A stretch of 64,000 bases of DNA from Rhizoclosmatium globosum (Eukaryota > Chytridiomycota > Chytridiomycetes > Chytridiales > Chytriomycetaceae): the NCBI GenBank assembly GCA_002104985.1, contig MCGO01000120.1, forward strand, positions 1 through 64,000, given 5' to 3'. The notes below the pieces were generated by a model that worked only from the letters and a program-made list of their open reading frames with translations, made no database searches and was not told where the DNA came from. The translations under genes were made by a program, and so were the position numbers. Positions 32,759 to 43,619 of the stretch are shown in pieces; position 1 is the stretch's first letter; each line of letters begins with the position of its first letter.

Positions 32759-33367
32759 ATGAAAACTGCAGTCGCCCTCATTCTCTCTGCTATTGTGGCC
32801 TTCGCCGTTGCTGATACATGCACTTCGATAACTGGAGCCTCCATTTCAATTCTGTACCCAGCCCAAAATCAAACTGTGAACGTCGGAGATAACCTCGTAC
32901 GTTGTATATATACTTCATCGAGTCCCGTCTAATATCACTAGCACATTGTTTGGAACTATAACAATCAAGTGCCTTCCTTCAGTAATGTCACATTGAAGTT
33001 TTCTATTGCTGTGAGTCAAACACACGTACTTAGATTCTTTCTCAACTCTTATCGATAACAGACCGCTGCCAATGCCAACAATGCGATTCCACTTGTATCT
33101 CTGACAACTGCCAAGCCTGTGGTTTTCCCAGATGGTGAGGCCTTTGCCGTGGTTCCTTCCTTCCACCGGAAAATCGTATTCCGTGAGGCACAGTATCAGG
33201 ACCAAGATGCTGATAAAAAATGGATGGTTTGCTTCTCACCAACATTTAACATCAAGGACAGCTCAACCGGTAGTGCAGTTGTGTCGACTGTTGCCCCCAC
33301 AAAGTCATCAAGTTCCAAGCTTCTGTGGTCGTCAGTCGGGATAATTGGATCATTCTTGCTTTTGTAA
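32759..33367 (+). CDS. Secreted Kre9/Knh1-like GPI-type cell-surface protein
   Basis: Exons 32759-32896, 32942-33010 and 33062-33367 give 170 aa. It has a signal peptide (MKTAVALILSAIVAFAVA), an Ig-like domain starting SISILYPAQNQTVNVGDNL and HIVWNYN (the tail-less Kre9/KNH-type pattern: P..G..V..G....I.W), a Ser/Thr-rich spacer and a C-terminal hydrophobic helix (VGIIGSFLLL) that probably directs GPI anchoring. Such proteins decorate the fungal wall or plasma membrane. The gene follows another secreted GPI-type gene on the same strand, but the two are not homologous. Confidence 0.7.
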
Positions 33368-33433
33368 ATATTCTAAACATGTTTGATATGATCTAAGTCT
33401 TACATATCTATAAAATCTGTATATTTATTTGGC

Positions 33434-34383
33434 TTATGCAAAAACTTTCCCATCTTTTTCGCCAGGTGGAACGACCACAGCGAGAGAAAACCCGTCCAGA
33501 GGATGCGTATCCCAGTATGTTTCTAAAACAGACGATAGCATGTGAGCAAGATGGGAGGAGACGTGTTCCCTGCCGCTGTGTGGTTCAAGAGGTTTCAAAA
33601 CCCGAGCAACAGTTCCCTAAATACATACGTCATTATTGATACAACCCTATCTATTTTCTCACACTGTCGGGAGAATAGCCACATAGGTAAATTCTAGTCG
33701 AAGAAGCTTTCACATCCAATTCTGGACAGAGTAACCCGTTAACCAAGTTCCAAATAGAGGTATAAGACTTATTTGTGCCAGCGAGAGGGCTTCGATTGCA
33801 TCTGTCTTTGAAAGAATACGATCGCTGAGTTTGTATTGTGATTCTGGGACGATAAAATTGGATGAATAACCAACAAGGCCTCTGCCGGTTCGGACACAAG
33901 CGTTTTGCTAAGCACCTCCACATTCGGCATATCAATGTGGTGCTCATAGATTTTGATCCGCCGAAACTCTTCTTGTGTGTCCAAGTCAACTGTCGCCTTA
34001 CCAATCGTCATAACATGTACAACAGCTTTTTCATCGAGGGTCGCCACATCCAGCTGCCACGTTGGAATTGGTGATGTCTCAACACTGTCATTCCAAGGCC
34101 CGTTTCTCTCAATAACAGATGCGTCTGCAATTTTTAAAACATAATCGTATTTTATAAGCCGTTTGAACGCATGAAACCCTTGCTTGATTGAAAATTGGCA
34201 CTCGTGGATTAACCTTGGACGAATTGTTCCGCCAACTTCGCGAGCCGACGATATACTAGTTATGCTAGACACCATACTACTTGCAACGGACGTACGTTCG
34301 GAGCGGTGGGAAGTCGACTTATGGCGGCGACTCAAACTACTGTTCAAAGAAGACGCAATATCTGTCTTAATATTAGATTTCAT
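33434..34383 (-). pseudogene. CGHC-family copy E, frameshifted
   Basis: The N-terminal Ser/Arg-rich part and FKRLIKYDYVLKIA, GPWNDS, VHVMTIGKA and IYEHHIDMPN are in one frame. The frame changes at about 33840 (after IHPI) and again at about 33740 (between LIPLFGTWL and GLLCPELDVKAS). The last exon (33617-33434, GTVARVLKPLEPH to VVVPPGEKDGKVFA) is intact. The first intron of copy A is missing, as in copy D, so D and E may share a more recent origin. Confidence 0.65.
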
Positions 34384-34809
34384 AGCTTTTAGAATCTGTG
34401 AAATACTTGATTTTGGATAATCGGCGCCAGGATCGTAATTGACGAAATTTGTCCAAAGTCAACTTGACTATTCACCTGCGCGGCTTCTTCTACTATGGAA
34501 GCCTGCTAAGAGATTTTTGCACAGAGACACAAAGTTGGCGAAAGCAGCTTTGTGGACCGTACTGTTTTTTGGCGAATTTTCCTTATCCGCAAAGTCATCA
34601 GACGCTATTTGCCAGGCGATAAAGATCCGCTTCTTTTAAAAAGTGGCTGAAAGTGTGGGACAGGTAGTGTTGGCGGCGTCTTCATGTATCGCAAACAATG
34701 GAGGATTATCGCCAGAAAACTAAAGATTTCCTCATTCAATTAAAAAAACAAATCTGTTATAGTATAATATACGGTAAATAAGAAAAACAAAACCCGTAAC
34801 TTAATTATT
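34384..34809. other. Intergenic, no gene seen
   Basis: About 425 bp between copy E and the kinase gene. AT-rich toward the kinase end; no supported feature. Confidence 0.4.
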
Positions 34810-37349
34810 TCAACTAATATTCAAAGTATCGACTATCATCGAATACGCGTCTTTGAATTTGATGGCACTTCCCCCTTGTTTCTTAATCCGCACACCATGC
34901 AGATTCAGAAGCCATACTTTACAGACTTCAACATCAAATTCCACTTCCTCCCCATCTGCACTCATATGACACTGGATCAAATAATATTCAGGCTTTCGCT
35001 TGAACTGAAGTGTTCCGTCGATAAGTTTTTGCATTGATACTAAAACGCGATGAACGTCTTGGAAAATGTAGCTGGGTGAAAGGGTCGAGGTAGTCTTGGG
35101 ATTGAAGGAATACCGAGCGGTTCGAATTTCCTTTGGAGGCTTATTAAATTCATGCCATTTTTCGATTTCTTGATCCGAGAGTATTGTTGTACCAGTTGGA
35201 GAAAACGACGATCCAACAGGCGAAAAGAAACTGGATGAATCGGATTCGAATAGACTTCCACCAAAACTTTTAGATTGCGTTGATTCTGTCACGGTTCCAG
35301 ATACTGTGGGTCGAAGTGTGTTTACTTCGGGACTGACCTGGGCCATTCTTTTCATAACTACAAGTTGACGATCGTCCTCCGCAAGAGCATTTGGTGGCTT
35401 AAAGGCAGATTTTCTGCGCACACTGGACGTAGAAATAGTGGTTGAATCAGGCGTGTTACTTCGAGAAGCGCTGGGGGATTCATCGGCTCCTTTCGCAGTT
35501 GTTTTCCTTCCCCTTTGAAGAAGTCAATATTGATTGAAGCCCTTCGAGCTCGTTTCCCTTCTGCCACAGGTGGTGGTGGGCTTGTTGCATTAACGGCCCC
35601 TGGAATGTCTGCAGGATTCGGGTTGTACTTGGATGGAAGAGGTGGTACTTTCGGCATTTGATTTTCTTGCAAGGACATTCGTCGAGGATCCCGTGCGGGA
35701 CGACCGCCAGTACACTATCTCCGGGCAAAGGGCTAACCACATCTTCCTGTCCTGGTAATGGGGGAATCGGATCCCCAACTGTCCCTGTAATAATTGTACC
35801 CACGTTACTAAATCGCCTACTTCCTACCGCGAACGTCCAACATTTACGGACTAAGTTGAGCAGATCCAGCTGGACCGACAGACTTTTACGTCTTGCTTGA
35901 ACACTCTTATTTTTCTTCGCCCGCTCCTTCCATACTTGTTCCGTCTCGCGTATGTTGTCGAATAGTATACAGGGTATATTCAGGCGTTTTTGTAATCGAG
36001 GAGATGAATTGAGTGATTTGGGCGGCAGAGGCGATGCCTGTGACTTTTGGGACAATCCGCAATGGACGCTCGACTTCTTCAAAGTTGACCCAGGATCAGC
36101 ACGTAACGCTTCCATATCAGCACGTTTGACTGGATCTTTCTTCAGCATTTTGGCCAATAATGCCTTGAGGTCTGTTTCACATTTAGCTCCTGGTCTATAG
36201 TTATTAAGTACTTACCCCCAGAGAAGTAATCAGGACACTTATAATCGACAGCTTTAATTTTACTGTATAGCTGTGAAATGGTTGCTCCAGTGAAGGGTGT
36301 CTTTCCCGTCATCATCACATAGAGAGCTACACCCATGGCCCATATATCCGATTTAATTCCGTTGTACGGTATCCCAGATATAAGCTCAACGGCCGCATAG
36401 TTGGGTGTCCCGCAAAACGTCTAACAATGTTTTGGAACTCATGAGGTTTAAAATATCAGGTGTTTACCTTTAAATACTCCTGAACTTCAGGATTATACGT
36501 TCGCCCAAGACCGAAATCAGAGATAAGAATATCCCGGCTGTCGTTGAGGAGCTGCACAAGGTTCGATAAGTAATACATGGATGAAAGCATCTGACTCACC
36601 AAATTCTCCAATTTCAAATCTCTGTGAACAACACTCGCTAAATGACAGTGATCCATAGCGGATATGATTTGACGAAAGAATTTACGAGCTTCGCGTTCGG
36701 TAAGATAATTTCGAGCAGCAATATATTCAATCAACTCTCCACCAGCTGCATATTCCCTATCTCGGATTGCGTAAGAACAACTAATGGACCACTTAATACT
36801 AACATGACGACGAAACACTCATCCTCAGTCTCCATGATCGAATATAAGTTGATAATGTTCGGATGGTCCAACCGCATCATCAATTGAACTTCAAGCTGCA
36901 GCGAAGCCACAAAAGACGGAGCATCCGGTGCGATTCCTACTTTAATCTCTTCCTCTTTTTCGTCAGTCTTTGGCTCATTTGCTTCCGTCTTCTCTTTCGT
37001 AGTCGCTACAGAAGTTCGTTGCTTTCCCTCTGACGCGACACTTTCGCGTTTATCAGGATTGTTTTGCGCTTCTTTGGTTCGCTTCGCATATTCTTCAGCC
37101 TCTTTCTTCTTTTTCCGTTCCTCTTCAGTTTTCTTTGCCTTAGCTGCCTTCTGGGCCATGAGTTTCTTATCAATGATTTTAATTGCGACCTTGATGACAT
37201 AATATAAGTTGAATAGCGAAATTTAGGTATGTGCTTCAGACCTTTTGCCCTGTTTCTTTGTGAACTCCAAGTTTCACCTTGGAGAAGGCCCCTTGTCCCA
37301 CAGTCTTTCCAACGTTGTAGTTTCCAAGTACCTTCTTTCGCGCCAGCAT
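34810..37349 (-). CDS. MARK/Kin1-like Ser/Thr kinase with KA1 domain, frame disturbed
   Basis: CAMKL-type kinase. Exons 37349-37242, 37189-36804, 36756-36600, 36551-36468 and 36420-36216, then 36171 onward. Visible motifs: glycine loop VGQGAFSKV, VAIK lysine, HRDLKLEN catalytic loop, SDFGLGR, FCGTPNYAA activation segment and SDIWAMGVALY. The last 120 residues end in a KA1 fold (EVEFDVEVCKVWLLNLHGVRIKKQ), which binds acidic membranes in MARK and Kin1 kinases. An insert of about 80 mostly Lys/Glu-rich residues sits between the VAIK strand and helix C. After kinase subdomain XI the frame is lost: RADP is followed by GGTCAAC where one more T would restore WVNFEEVERPLRI (about 36092). Another shift occurs near 35500. 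The gene may be intact in reality if these are base-call errors. Confidence 0.72.
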
Positions 37350-37552
37350 GTTATTGGGTTAAAGTGAGGCGAAATCAAGACGTTTTTCGAATTATGGCTT
37401 TCCTTTGTTTGGAACAATGGAAGGAAACAGAATGCTCCCAGCCAATCAAACAAATGAATTTCACAAACTCGTCTAGTTAAAGTATGTCTATTGAATCGAA
37501 CTCTCCGGTATTATTATGTATCTATTTCAAAAAACACATCCATAGCAGCCTT

Positions 37553-39515
37553 TCATCCCAAGTTTTCCTTCGTATCCAACTCGCGTGGTTTTGATTGAAC
37601 ATCCATATTCAAACTTAAATTCTCCGAAATATTACATGGCGGCGGGGGTGGTGCCTTTTTCGCAAACTTTCCCGTTGAAGTATATCCTTTCACCACTGTT
37701 GCTTGTTGTTGGAACTTTTCCCGTAATTTATGAAACTTTTCTTTCATATCGATTGGAGCTTTTGCCTCTGATGCAGTTGCATCGTCAATAGTTGGCGTTG
37801 CAGCGACAGGAGGTGCAGATGATTTGAGTTCAATAGATTGAAAAGTAAAGCTGAATCTGATTCAATAGTTGAGTGTTGAGTTTCAACAGTACTTTCCAAG
37901 GAGTGAAGTGTGAGGGCGGGTATCCAAAGTTTTTCCATACAGTTCAAAGCTTTAATCAACTCCGATGCTGTTCCAGATTCCATAACTTTCTGGGTCCATG
38001 AAGGAGCCGGCGTGTTGATTATTGGCTGCTGAAAAGATGATGTTAGGATAAAACAGATTCTAGATATTCTCTCTTACGGAAACTTGCGCGAGTAAGGCTT
38101 CGACAGTCACTTTAGCCTCTGCCAACTTACTGATGGCTTGTTCATCTTATAAAAACGCATTTAGTCATGGTGCATCGAATTAAGTATATACAAACCAACG
38201 TGCACTTCCAACAGTTTGATTTTATCAGTCAACATATCCAACATGTTTTTGAGCTCTACTTGTGCGTCGAGGGCTTTCTCCACACGTTGATGTCTCCATT
38301 AACATGAACTGGTGCATCAAAAAACTCATCAGCCCCTGAAATATCAGCTTCTTCCACGTTTGATTCGTTTGTTGTTATTTCAGGCGGAATTGCTGTTGAT
38401 GAACAGGTTTGAGTGACAGTTCCATCCTCTTCCACTGGTTGATGATAAACAGGCACATCGACGTCCGTGGGCGCGGCGACATCGACGGGAGTATTTTGCT
38501 GCTCTTCGACTTCAGCATGATTAGGAACGGAAGGGAGCGGTTTCAATGGCGGCAACTGGTTTGCCCGTCGGATTTCAAAGTTTCCACGTTGCTGCATCCT
38601 AATACCAAGATTCAGATAAAAATCCAACTAGATTTTAAACGAAGATTCACTCACGTTCTGGTATAAGTCTGTCGCACGTGCCCGCTAACTCTCAAAGTCT
38701 GATTTTCGCTGATTCTTGGACCACTCGGTTTGGAGCTCCGCGGCATTGGACCAAGTACATCTCGAGATAAATATCCAAGTTCTGCTGCGGGCGCAATCAT
38801 AACGGATGCGGGTCGTTCAGGGACAGGTTTTCTGGGGACATCGCGCGTGTTTGCCATGTACATAAACTCAGGAGCAGTCGCAATAGAGTTGAAGGAGGAA
38901 ACTGAAGGTTGTCGAGATAGTCTGCGTGGGGTTTGGAACCCATTTGTGACAGAGTATGAGCGTTGAAGTGGAACAGCAAGTGGTTTGGGGACTGGAGGAA
39001 TATCTATTGTACCACAGTAGCACCAGATGACGGCTTGATAAAACTCAGTTTGCTGAATAACTTTGAGGCCGCGTTTTTAAAGTGTTCGAGAGGAGTCTTT
39101 GCTTCTTGTTTGTGTTCCTTCCTGAACTTGCTGTCAAAGTATGTATTTACTATTAGGCACATTTACTCAACAATGCCTACACTTACAACGAAAAACGCCA
39201 AAACGACCGCCAAAGCGACTTCGCCGAGGCTCTTCGTTATTTGTGTAAGTTGCCTGGATTTGGGCTGCGTGAAGAACCATCTCCGCATCATCGACTGTGA
39301 GCCTTCGAACCCGTTCAAGTTGCTCTTGCGGTGTCTGTGATGATTCTTTGGATGGAAAGCCGAATACTATTGGGGTGAATGGCTGGGTCGGCATGGAACA
39401 AAACTCAAATCAGTTAGTGACGGAATCGCGTGGATGGAGCCACTTCTTCATATGCATTTGAAGGCTGCGATGCATCATATGTAACTGGTTTGCGTATAGA
39501 CGACCGCGAGGTCAT
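37553..39515 (-). CDS. Proline-rich, coiled-coil protein, multi-exon, unknown
   Basis: Minus-strand coding blocks with matching composition: PTQPFTPIVFGFPSK (39394) to FGVFR, the KFRKEHKQEAKTPLEHF block (39115), PPVPKPLAVPLQRS (about 39000) to VRQTYTR, QLPPLKPLPSVPNHAE, an acidic Thr/Val-rich region, a block with ESGTASELIKALNCMEKLW, and a C-terminal KFHKLREKFQQQATVVKGYT with PPPPP. Several good donors and acceptors exist, but I could not join all blocks without one shift near 39000. Proline runs and short coils suggest an SH3-binding scaffold, though this is only a guess. The start at 39515 (MTSRSSIRKP) is uncertain; 39394 is the safe start. Confidence 0.45.
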
Positions 39516-39680
39516 GGTGTTTTTGTTTTTCAAACGATTTGTCAGATTCGGACGAGAAGTGAAAAGGTTTGGAAAACATCTTTCAATAGCTTTTAATATT
39601 ATTTATACGAATACAAGATTACTGACTCGATATAGCAATCATCTCAAGTTACTTGCCATTGTTGTCAAATCTACTGGGAA

Positions 39681-41351
39681 ATGAGCTCCACCAACCCATT
39701 CAAAAAGCTTTCCTTCCCGAACTTCTTTCTCACTGCAAAACTTCCGTCAAAAGTTGGATCATCGGACTTTCTGTTGATAAAATTGAAGAGTCCAGCCGGG
39801 AGGCAGAGTCGGTCCACTGGAAAACCTCGCGACTCTTACGAAAAAACAAGGTCATCACTCGTTCAACGACATTCTTCATGTCGTGCATCAGCCACCAGCA
39901 ACAGACTCGACTTCCGTAAATGATATTCGCTCTGATCAGAATATTTGCGGAATATCACAATCAAAGTCTGCACAAAATCCTGTTTATGTCGCCGAGGGTC
40001 CTGTTTCAACAACTCCTCCCAAACTTCGACGCGTTCAATCGGAATCACCACATCCAGATAGACCCAACAGTTTTCTTGGAGAATCCATAGAATCAATTGA
40101 TCCAACCGCCAATACCTCTAACCCCAATCGTGTATCCAACATTTCAACAAATTCAAATATTCGACGAGTCCAATCATCGAAACTGTCTCCAACGGTTCGA
40201 AACAGCACAGATTCCAGTGATGGAAACAACACGTCTGAAGCTGGAACACCATTCTCCCAACTCCGACCTTCACCCCTCTTTCGACGCGTAAAATCATCTG
40301 CAAGCACATCCTTAAAAGTGTTCTCTTTGATTCCGGTCTTGAATCCATAATAGACCAAGACGGAGCATGTATTTCACAAAGAACCTCAAAACAGCAACGA
40401 AGTACGCAAACGTCTCAAGGCAAACCCGGCGGGTCATCGAATCACTCATTAGGTGGAAAGTCAAAGTCCAGCAGCCAAAGCAGCAAAACGAGTCTATCAA
40501 TACAAGGAACGCCTAAGATGGACAAAGTTGTAAGCTTTGGGGAATTGAGGGAGGCAATTCACAAATTGATGTCATATGACCGTGTCTTAAAAATAGGGGG
40601 TAGGTCTTTCAACCATTGTGATACAACTTTGAAGACCAACTTGTCTTTCACAAGCTCCAGGAGGACCTTCCGGACAAGGTCCATGGTCAGACCCGCATCC
40701 GTCATCACCGATACCGTTATGGAATTTGCATCCAGACACAGGAAACAATACAACAACGATTCATGTAATGACAATCGGGAAACCTGTTCCAAACCTTGAA
40801 ACAAATGAAGAAGAGCGAAGGATAAAAATATACGAGCATACAGTCCCTATTCCAGAAAACCTTTCCGATATCAGCGTAACTTTGAGCTCGAATCCAACAG
40901 AAGCGTTACGGTTGATAGAACCCCTACTTCGACATCCACAGACCGTTTCAAAGATCACGGACAAGATACTCACACGAAAGGCAGCAATATCAGCACTCGC
41001 ATCAGCTCAAATTGGGTTACTACCGTTGTTTGGAAACTGGGTGAATTCACTTCTTTGCAACGAAGTACAGGTACTGGCGTCATCTACAAACATCTATCTT
41101 TGTGGATATTGTCCGGAGAATGTATGTGCGCCTCTTTCTTAGCTCATGATATCTGACGGTGAATTACAGGGTACTGTTGCACGAGTTTTAAAGCCCCTCG
41201 ATCCAAACAGCACGCGGAAACAAGTTAAACAACATCTTACAAATGCTCTAGCTTCGGTTTTAGACATATTTTGGGAAACCATCCACAAACTGGATTCTCT
41301 CTTGCAGTTGTGGTTCCTCCAGGAGTGAAAGGCGATACATACTTTCATTAA
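39681..41351 (+). pseudogene. CGHC-family copy F, near-complete, single-base frameshifts
   Basis: Plus-strand family member with a long Ser-rich N-terminus (NPFKKLSFPNFF ... KLRRVQSE), then LMSYDRVLKI, an intron (about 40602-40660), IHVMTIGKP, IGLLPLFGNWVNS, YLCGYCPEN, an intron after PEN, GTVARVLKPLD and VVVPPGVKGDTYFH. Three shifts interrupt it, at about 39890, 40316 and 41277. The last two each look like one A missing from an A-run (TTAAAAGTG and GAAACCAT, where one more A restores the family reading). It lacks the intron that copy A has near the C-terminus. Confidence 0.65.
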
Positions 41352-41376
41352 ACTGTGTATATATTCATGTTTATTA

Positions 41377-43313
41377 TTAATCTAAATCATCCAACGATCC
41401 TTTAACATTTTCACCCACACCTTTCTCGACACTGGCCGCCTTAATACCCGTCCACTCCCAAAAACCTTCAATACTTCTCACAAGACTACATCCACCCGCT
41501 TCCCCCCTTCTCCAGCCACCGAACTCTGCCTCACCCCCTTCTCCCAAACAAACAAACCGCACAATACTCTGGGCCCTCCTCCTCCTCTCCTCTAACGCCC
41601 CACTCTCCGCAACATCTTCCTTCCTTTTCACACTTACGAAATTCTCCCAGAACGTCTTTCGATACTCTCTTCCCCACCGATGCCACACAACCCCCTCCAC
41701 AACCGAGAAACAGTCCCACCCAGCCGTATACGCTCTCACACTACACAGAACCTCTTCCCCAAAAAACAAACCATCCAGCCCCGCGTCTCTAGGTTGAGCT
41801 CCTCTCAAGCCGTATAAGACCGGGACAACGTCGGCACGTGCGAATAGGAACCCTGATGCGATAAATGCGTGTTTTAGGGAAGGAGGCGATGCTTCGATGC
41901 GTCCTGATATTCTGGGTATACCGTCTTGATCCATATGAGTGAACTGCATCATGACGGGGCCGTGGGTTCCAGCAGGCGGTGAGAACTCAGGTGTAAGGGT
42001 TTCGGATGTGAATGGGGGCGGGTAGAAAGAGATGATTGGGTTTTCGGAAGGGGCTTGGGAAAGGCGGGAGAGTAGGAGTGTGTCCCAGCTTGGGGCGAAT
42101 CGCATGTGAGAGTCGAGTTGGAGGTAGTGTGTGCATGACGTTTTTGGGAACAAGTTTTGTATTATTTTGAGGCGTGCTGCGTATGGGCCTGTTGCTTCTC
42201 TTGAAGGGATGGTGGATGTAAGTATTGTTGCTGGCAAGGAAGTTGGAAGGGGATATTGCGAGTGTAGGCTTTTGTCATACTCTGAATGGTCTTGGTAGAG
42301 GATTGCAATAGTGAGACGAGATGGGTATTTTGCAGTTGAAAGTATGTTCAAGATTGTTGGATGTGTATCAGGGTCTCTGTATGACGCGATTGAAATAAAG
42401 ATGGTCGAAGTTGAATCTTCTTTCAGTGTGATAGACTTGGGAACTGTAATAGGCGGCTCTTTACAGATAGTTTCGATGGTATGGGGGTTGTCAGAATACA
42501 ACCACATCGTGAATGCAAATCGGTCACAGAATGTGGGCAAGACTTCGTGTTCGTAGTGAGATTTGAAAATGAGGAGGCGGTTGAAAATAGGCTTGACATC
42601 AATGAATGGAGCATCTTTGTGAGAGTTTGGAAGGTGAAGTCTCAGTTCACCACCTTTCCCGTCGACCCACTCGAGCGCAAAGTAACTAGAGATACTTTTA
42701 GCTGTTGTATTTGTGAAAACAGGATAAAAACGCACGTGATAACGGTAATGAGTCGACCTGGCATCATTGGTGAAGAATCCCGATGCTTCTTATAAAAGGT
42801 CCCATCCGAATACCTCGCAACTTGCATTGAATTGTTTGATCTCAGTTTTGCATCGCCAGTCAGGCCAAATGCATTATTGATTTGATCGACAACAGGCTGC
42901 AGGGCCTTTGCAGCAAGTTTCACCACATTCTCCAGAGTAACATTTCCAGCGCCGGCTGATCCCTCCGAAAACGCAGCGTCGACAAATGCTATTTCGTCGC
43001 CTCTGACGTGTTCGTCACGGCGTTTCATTGCGCCAGTTCCAACTTTTGCCGGGCGAAGGCCAAGCACCGAACGGTCACTTTGAGATAAAAGAGCGTCGAT
43101 TTGCGTTGTTAAAGTGGGGGAAAAGAAGGAGTCTCTGACGATAAAGCCCGACAGTGGAAGGGATTTAAGGTCAATGTTATTGGTTGAAGGATCAATGCTG
43201 GTTTCTTGCTCTTCAACTTGACCACCTTTCTTGGGTGGAATTCGATTTGCTGTTGCTCCAAGATGCTGAAGAATTGATAGTTGGATGTGTGAAGGGAGAA
43301 GACTGGGATCCAT
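41377..43313 (-). CDS. Prolyl 4-hydroxylase fused to GT60 GlcNAc-transferase (Skp1-modification type)
   Basis: Exons 43313-42736 and 42685-41377 join in frame to 628 aa. Residues about 55-257 form a 2-oxoglutarate/Fe(II) prolyl 4-hydroxylase: H177-x-D179 (KKHRDS), H239 (HEVLP) and the 2-oxoglutarate-binding R248 (DRFAFTMW), with the GGELRLH strand between. Residues about 288-545 form a GT60 N-acetylglucosaminyltransferase: SIASYRDP, the DSH metal motif (384-386, QLDSHMRF), FFGEEVL and a late HRWGRE. In Dictyostelium, PhyA hydroxylates Skp1 and Gnt1 (GT60) then adds GlcNAc to the hydroxyproline; there they are separate proteins. Here one polypeptide would do both steps in the cytosol. The intron acceptor CTCTAG restores VITYFALEW. 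Confidence 0.85.
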
Positions 43314-43379
43314 TTTTAGTTATCTGAAATCAATACGATAAACTAAAAAGGAGATCGGAAAAGCACCGCCTCACCAACA

Positions 43380-43538
43380 ATGGACCTTGCTATTCACATC
43401 ATTACTACTCTTGGAGGCCTTCTGGCAACCAAGGATTCGTTTGAACCAGACATGGCGCGTTTTGCTTTTAGTTTCTTGGAACCAAAGAATGATGTTACAA
43501 TTTCATTGAAAAGGCGTGCAATTGAACATTATATTTAA
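43380..43538 (+). pseudogene. Cytochrome P450 relic: N-terminus joined to C-terminus, 52 aa open frame
   Basis: A 53-codon open frame that starts MDLAIHIITTLGGLLA, like the adjacent P450's MDSLVQLIATCACLLA. It then jumps to TKDSFEPDMARFAFSFLEPKNDV, matching the last 35 residues of that P450 (SSFEPDMARFAFGLLEPKNEV). More than 90% of the enzyme, including the haem site, is gone. It lies 80 bp before the full gene, so deletion within a former tandem pair explains it. Confidence 0.8.
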
Positions 43539-43619
43539 GTGCGATTATATGTTTGAGTCATGTATTATCTTTAAGTTCTTAAATTGAGGAAGAGGGGAGA
43601 TCGCAAAAACACTTGTTGA

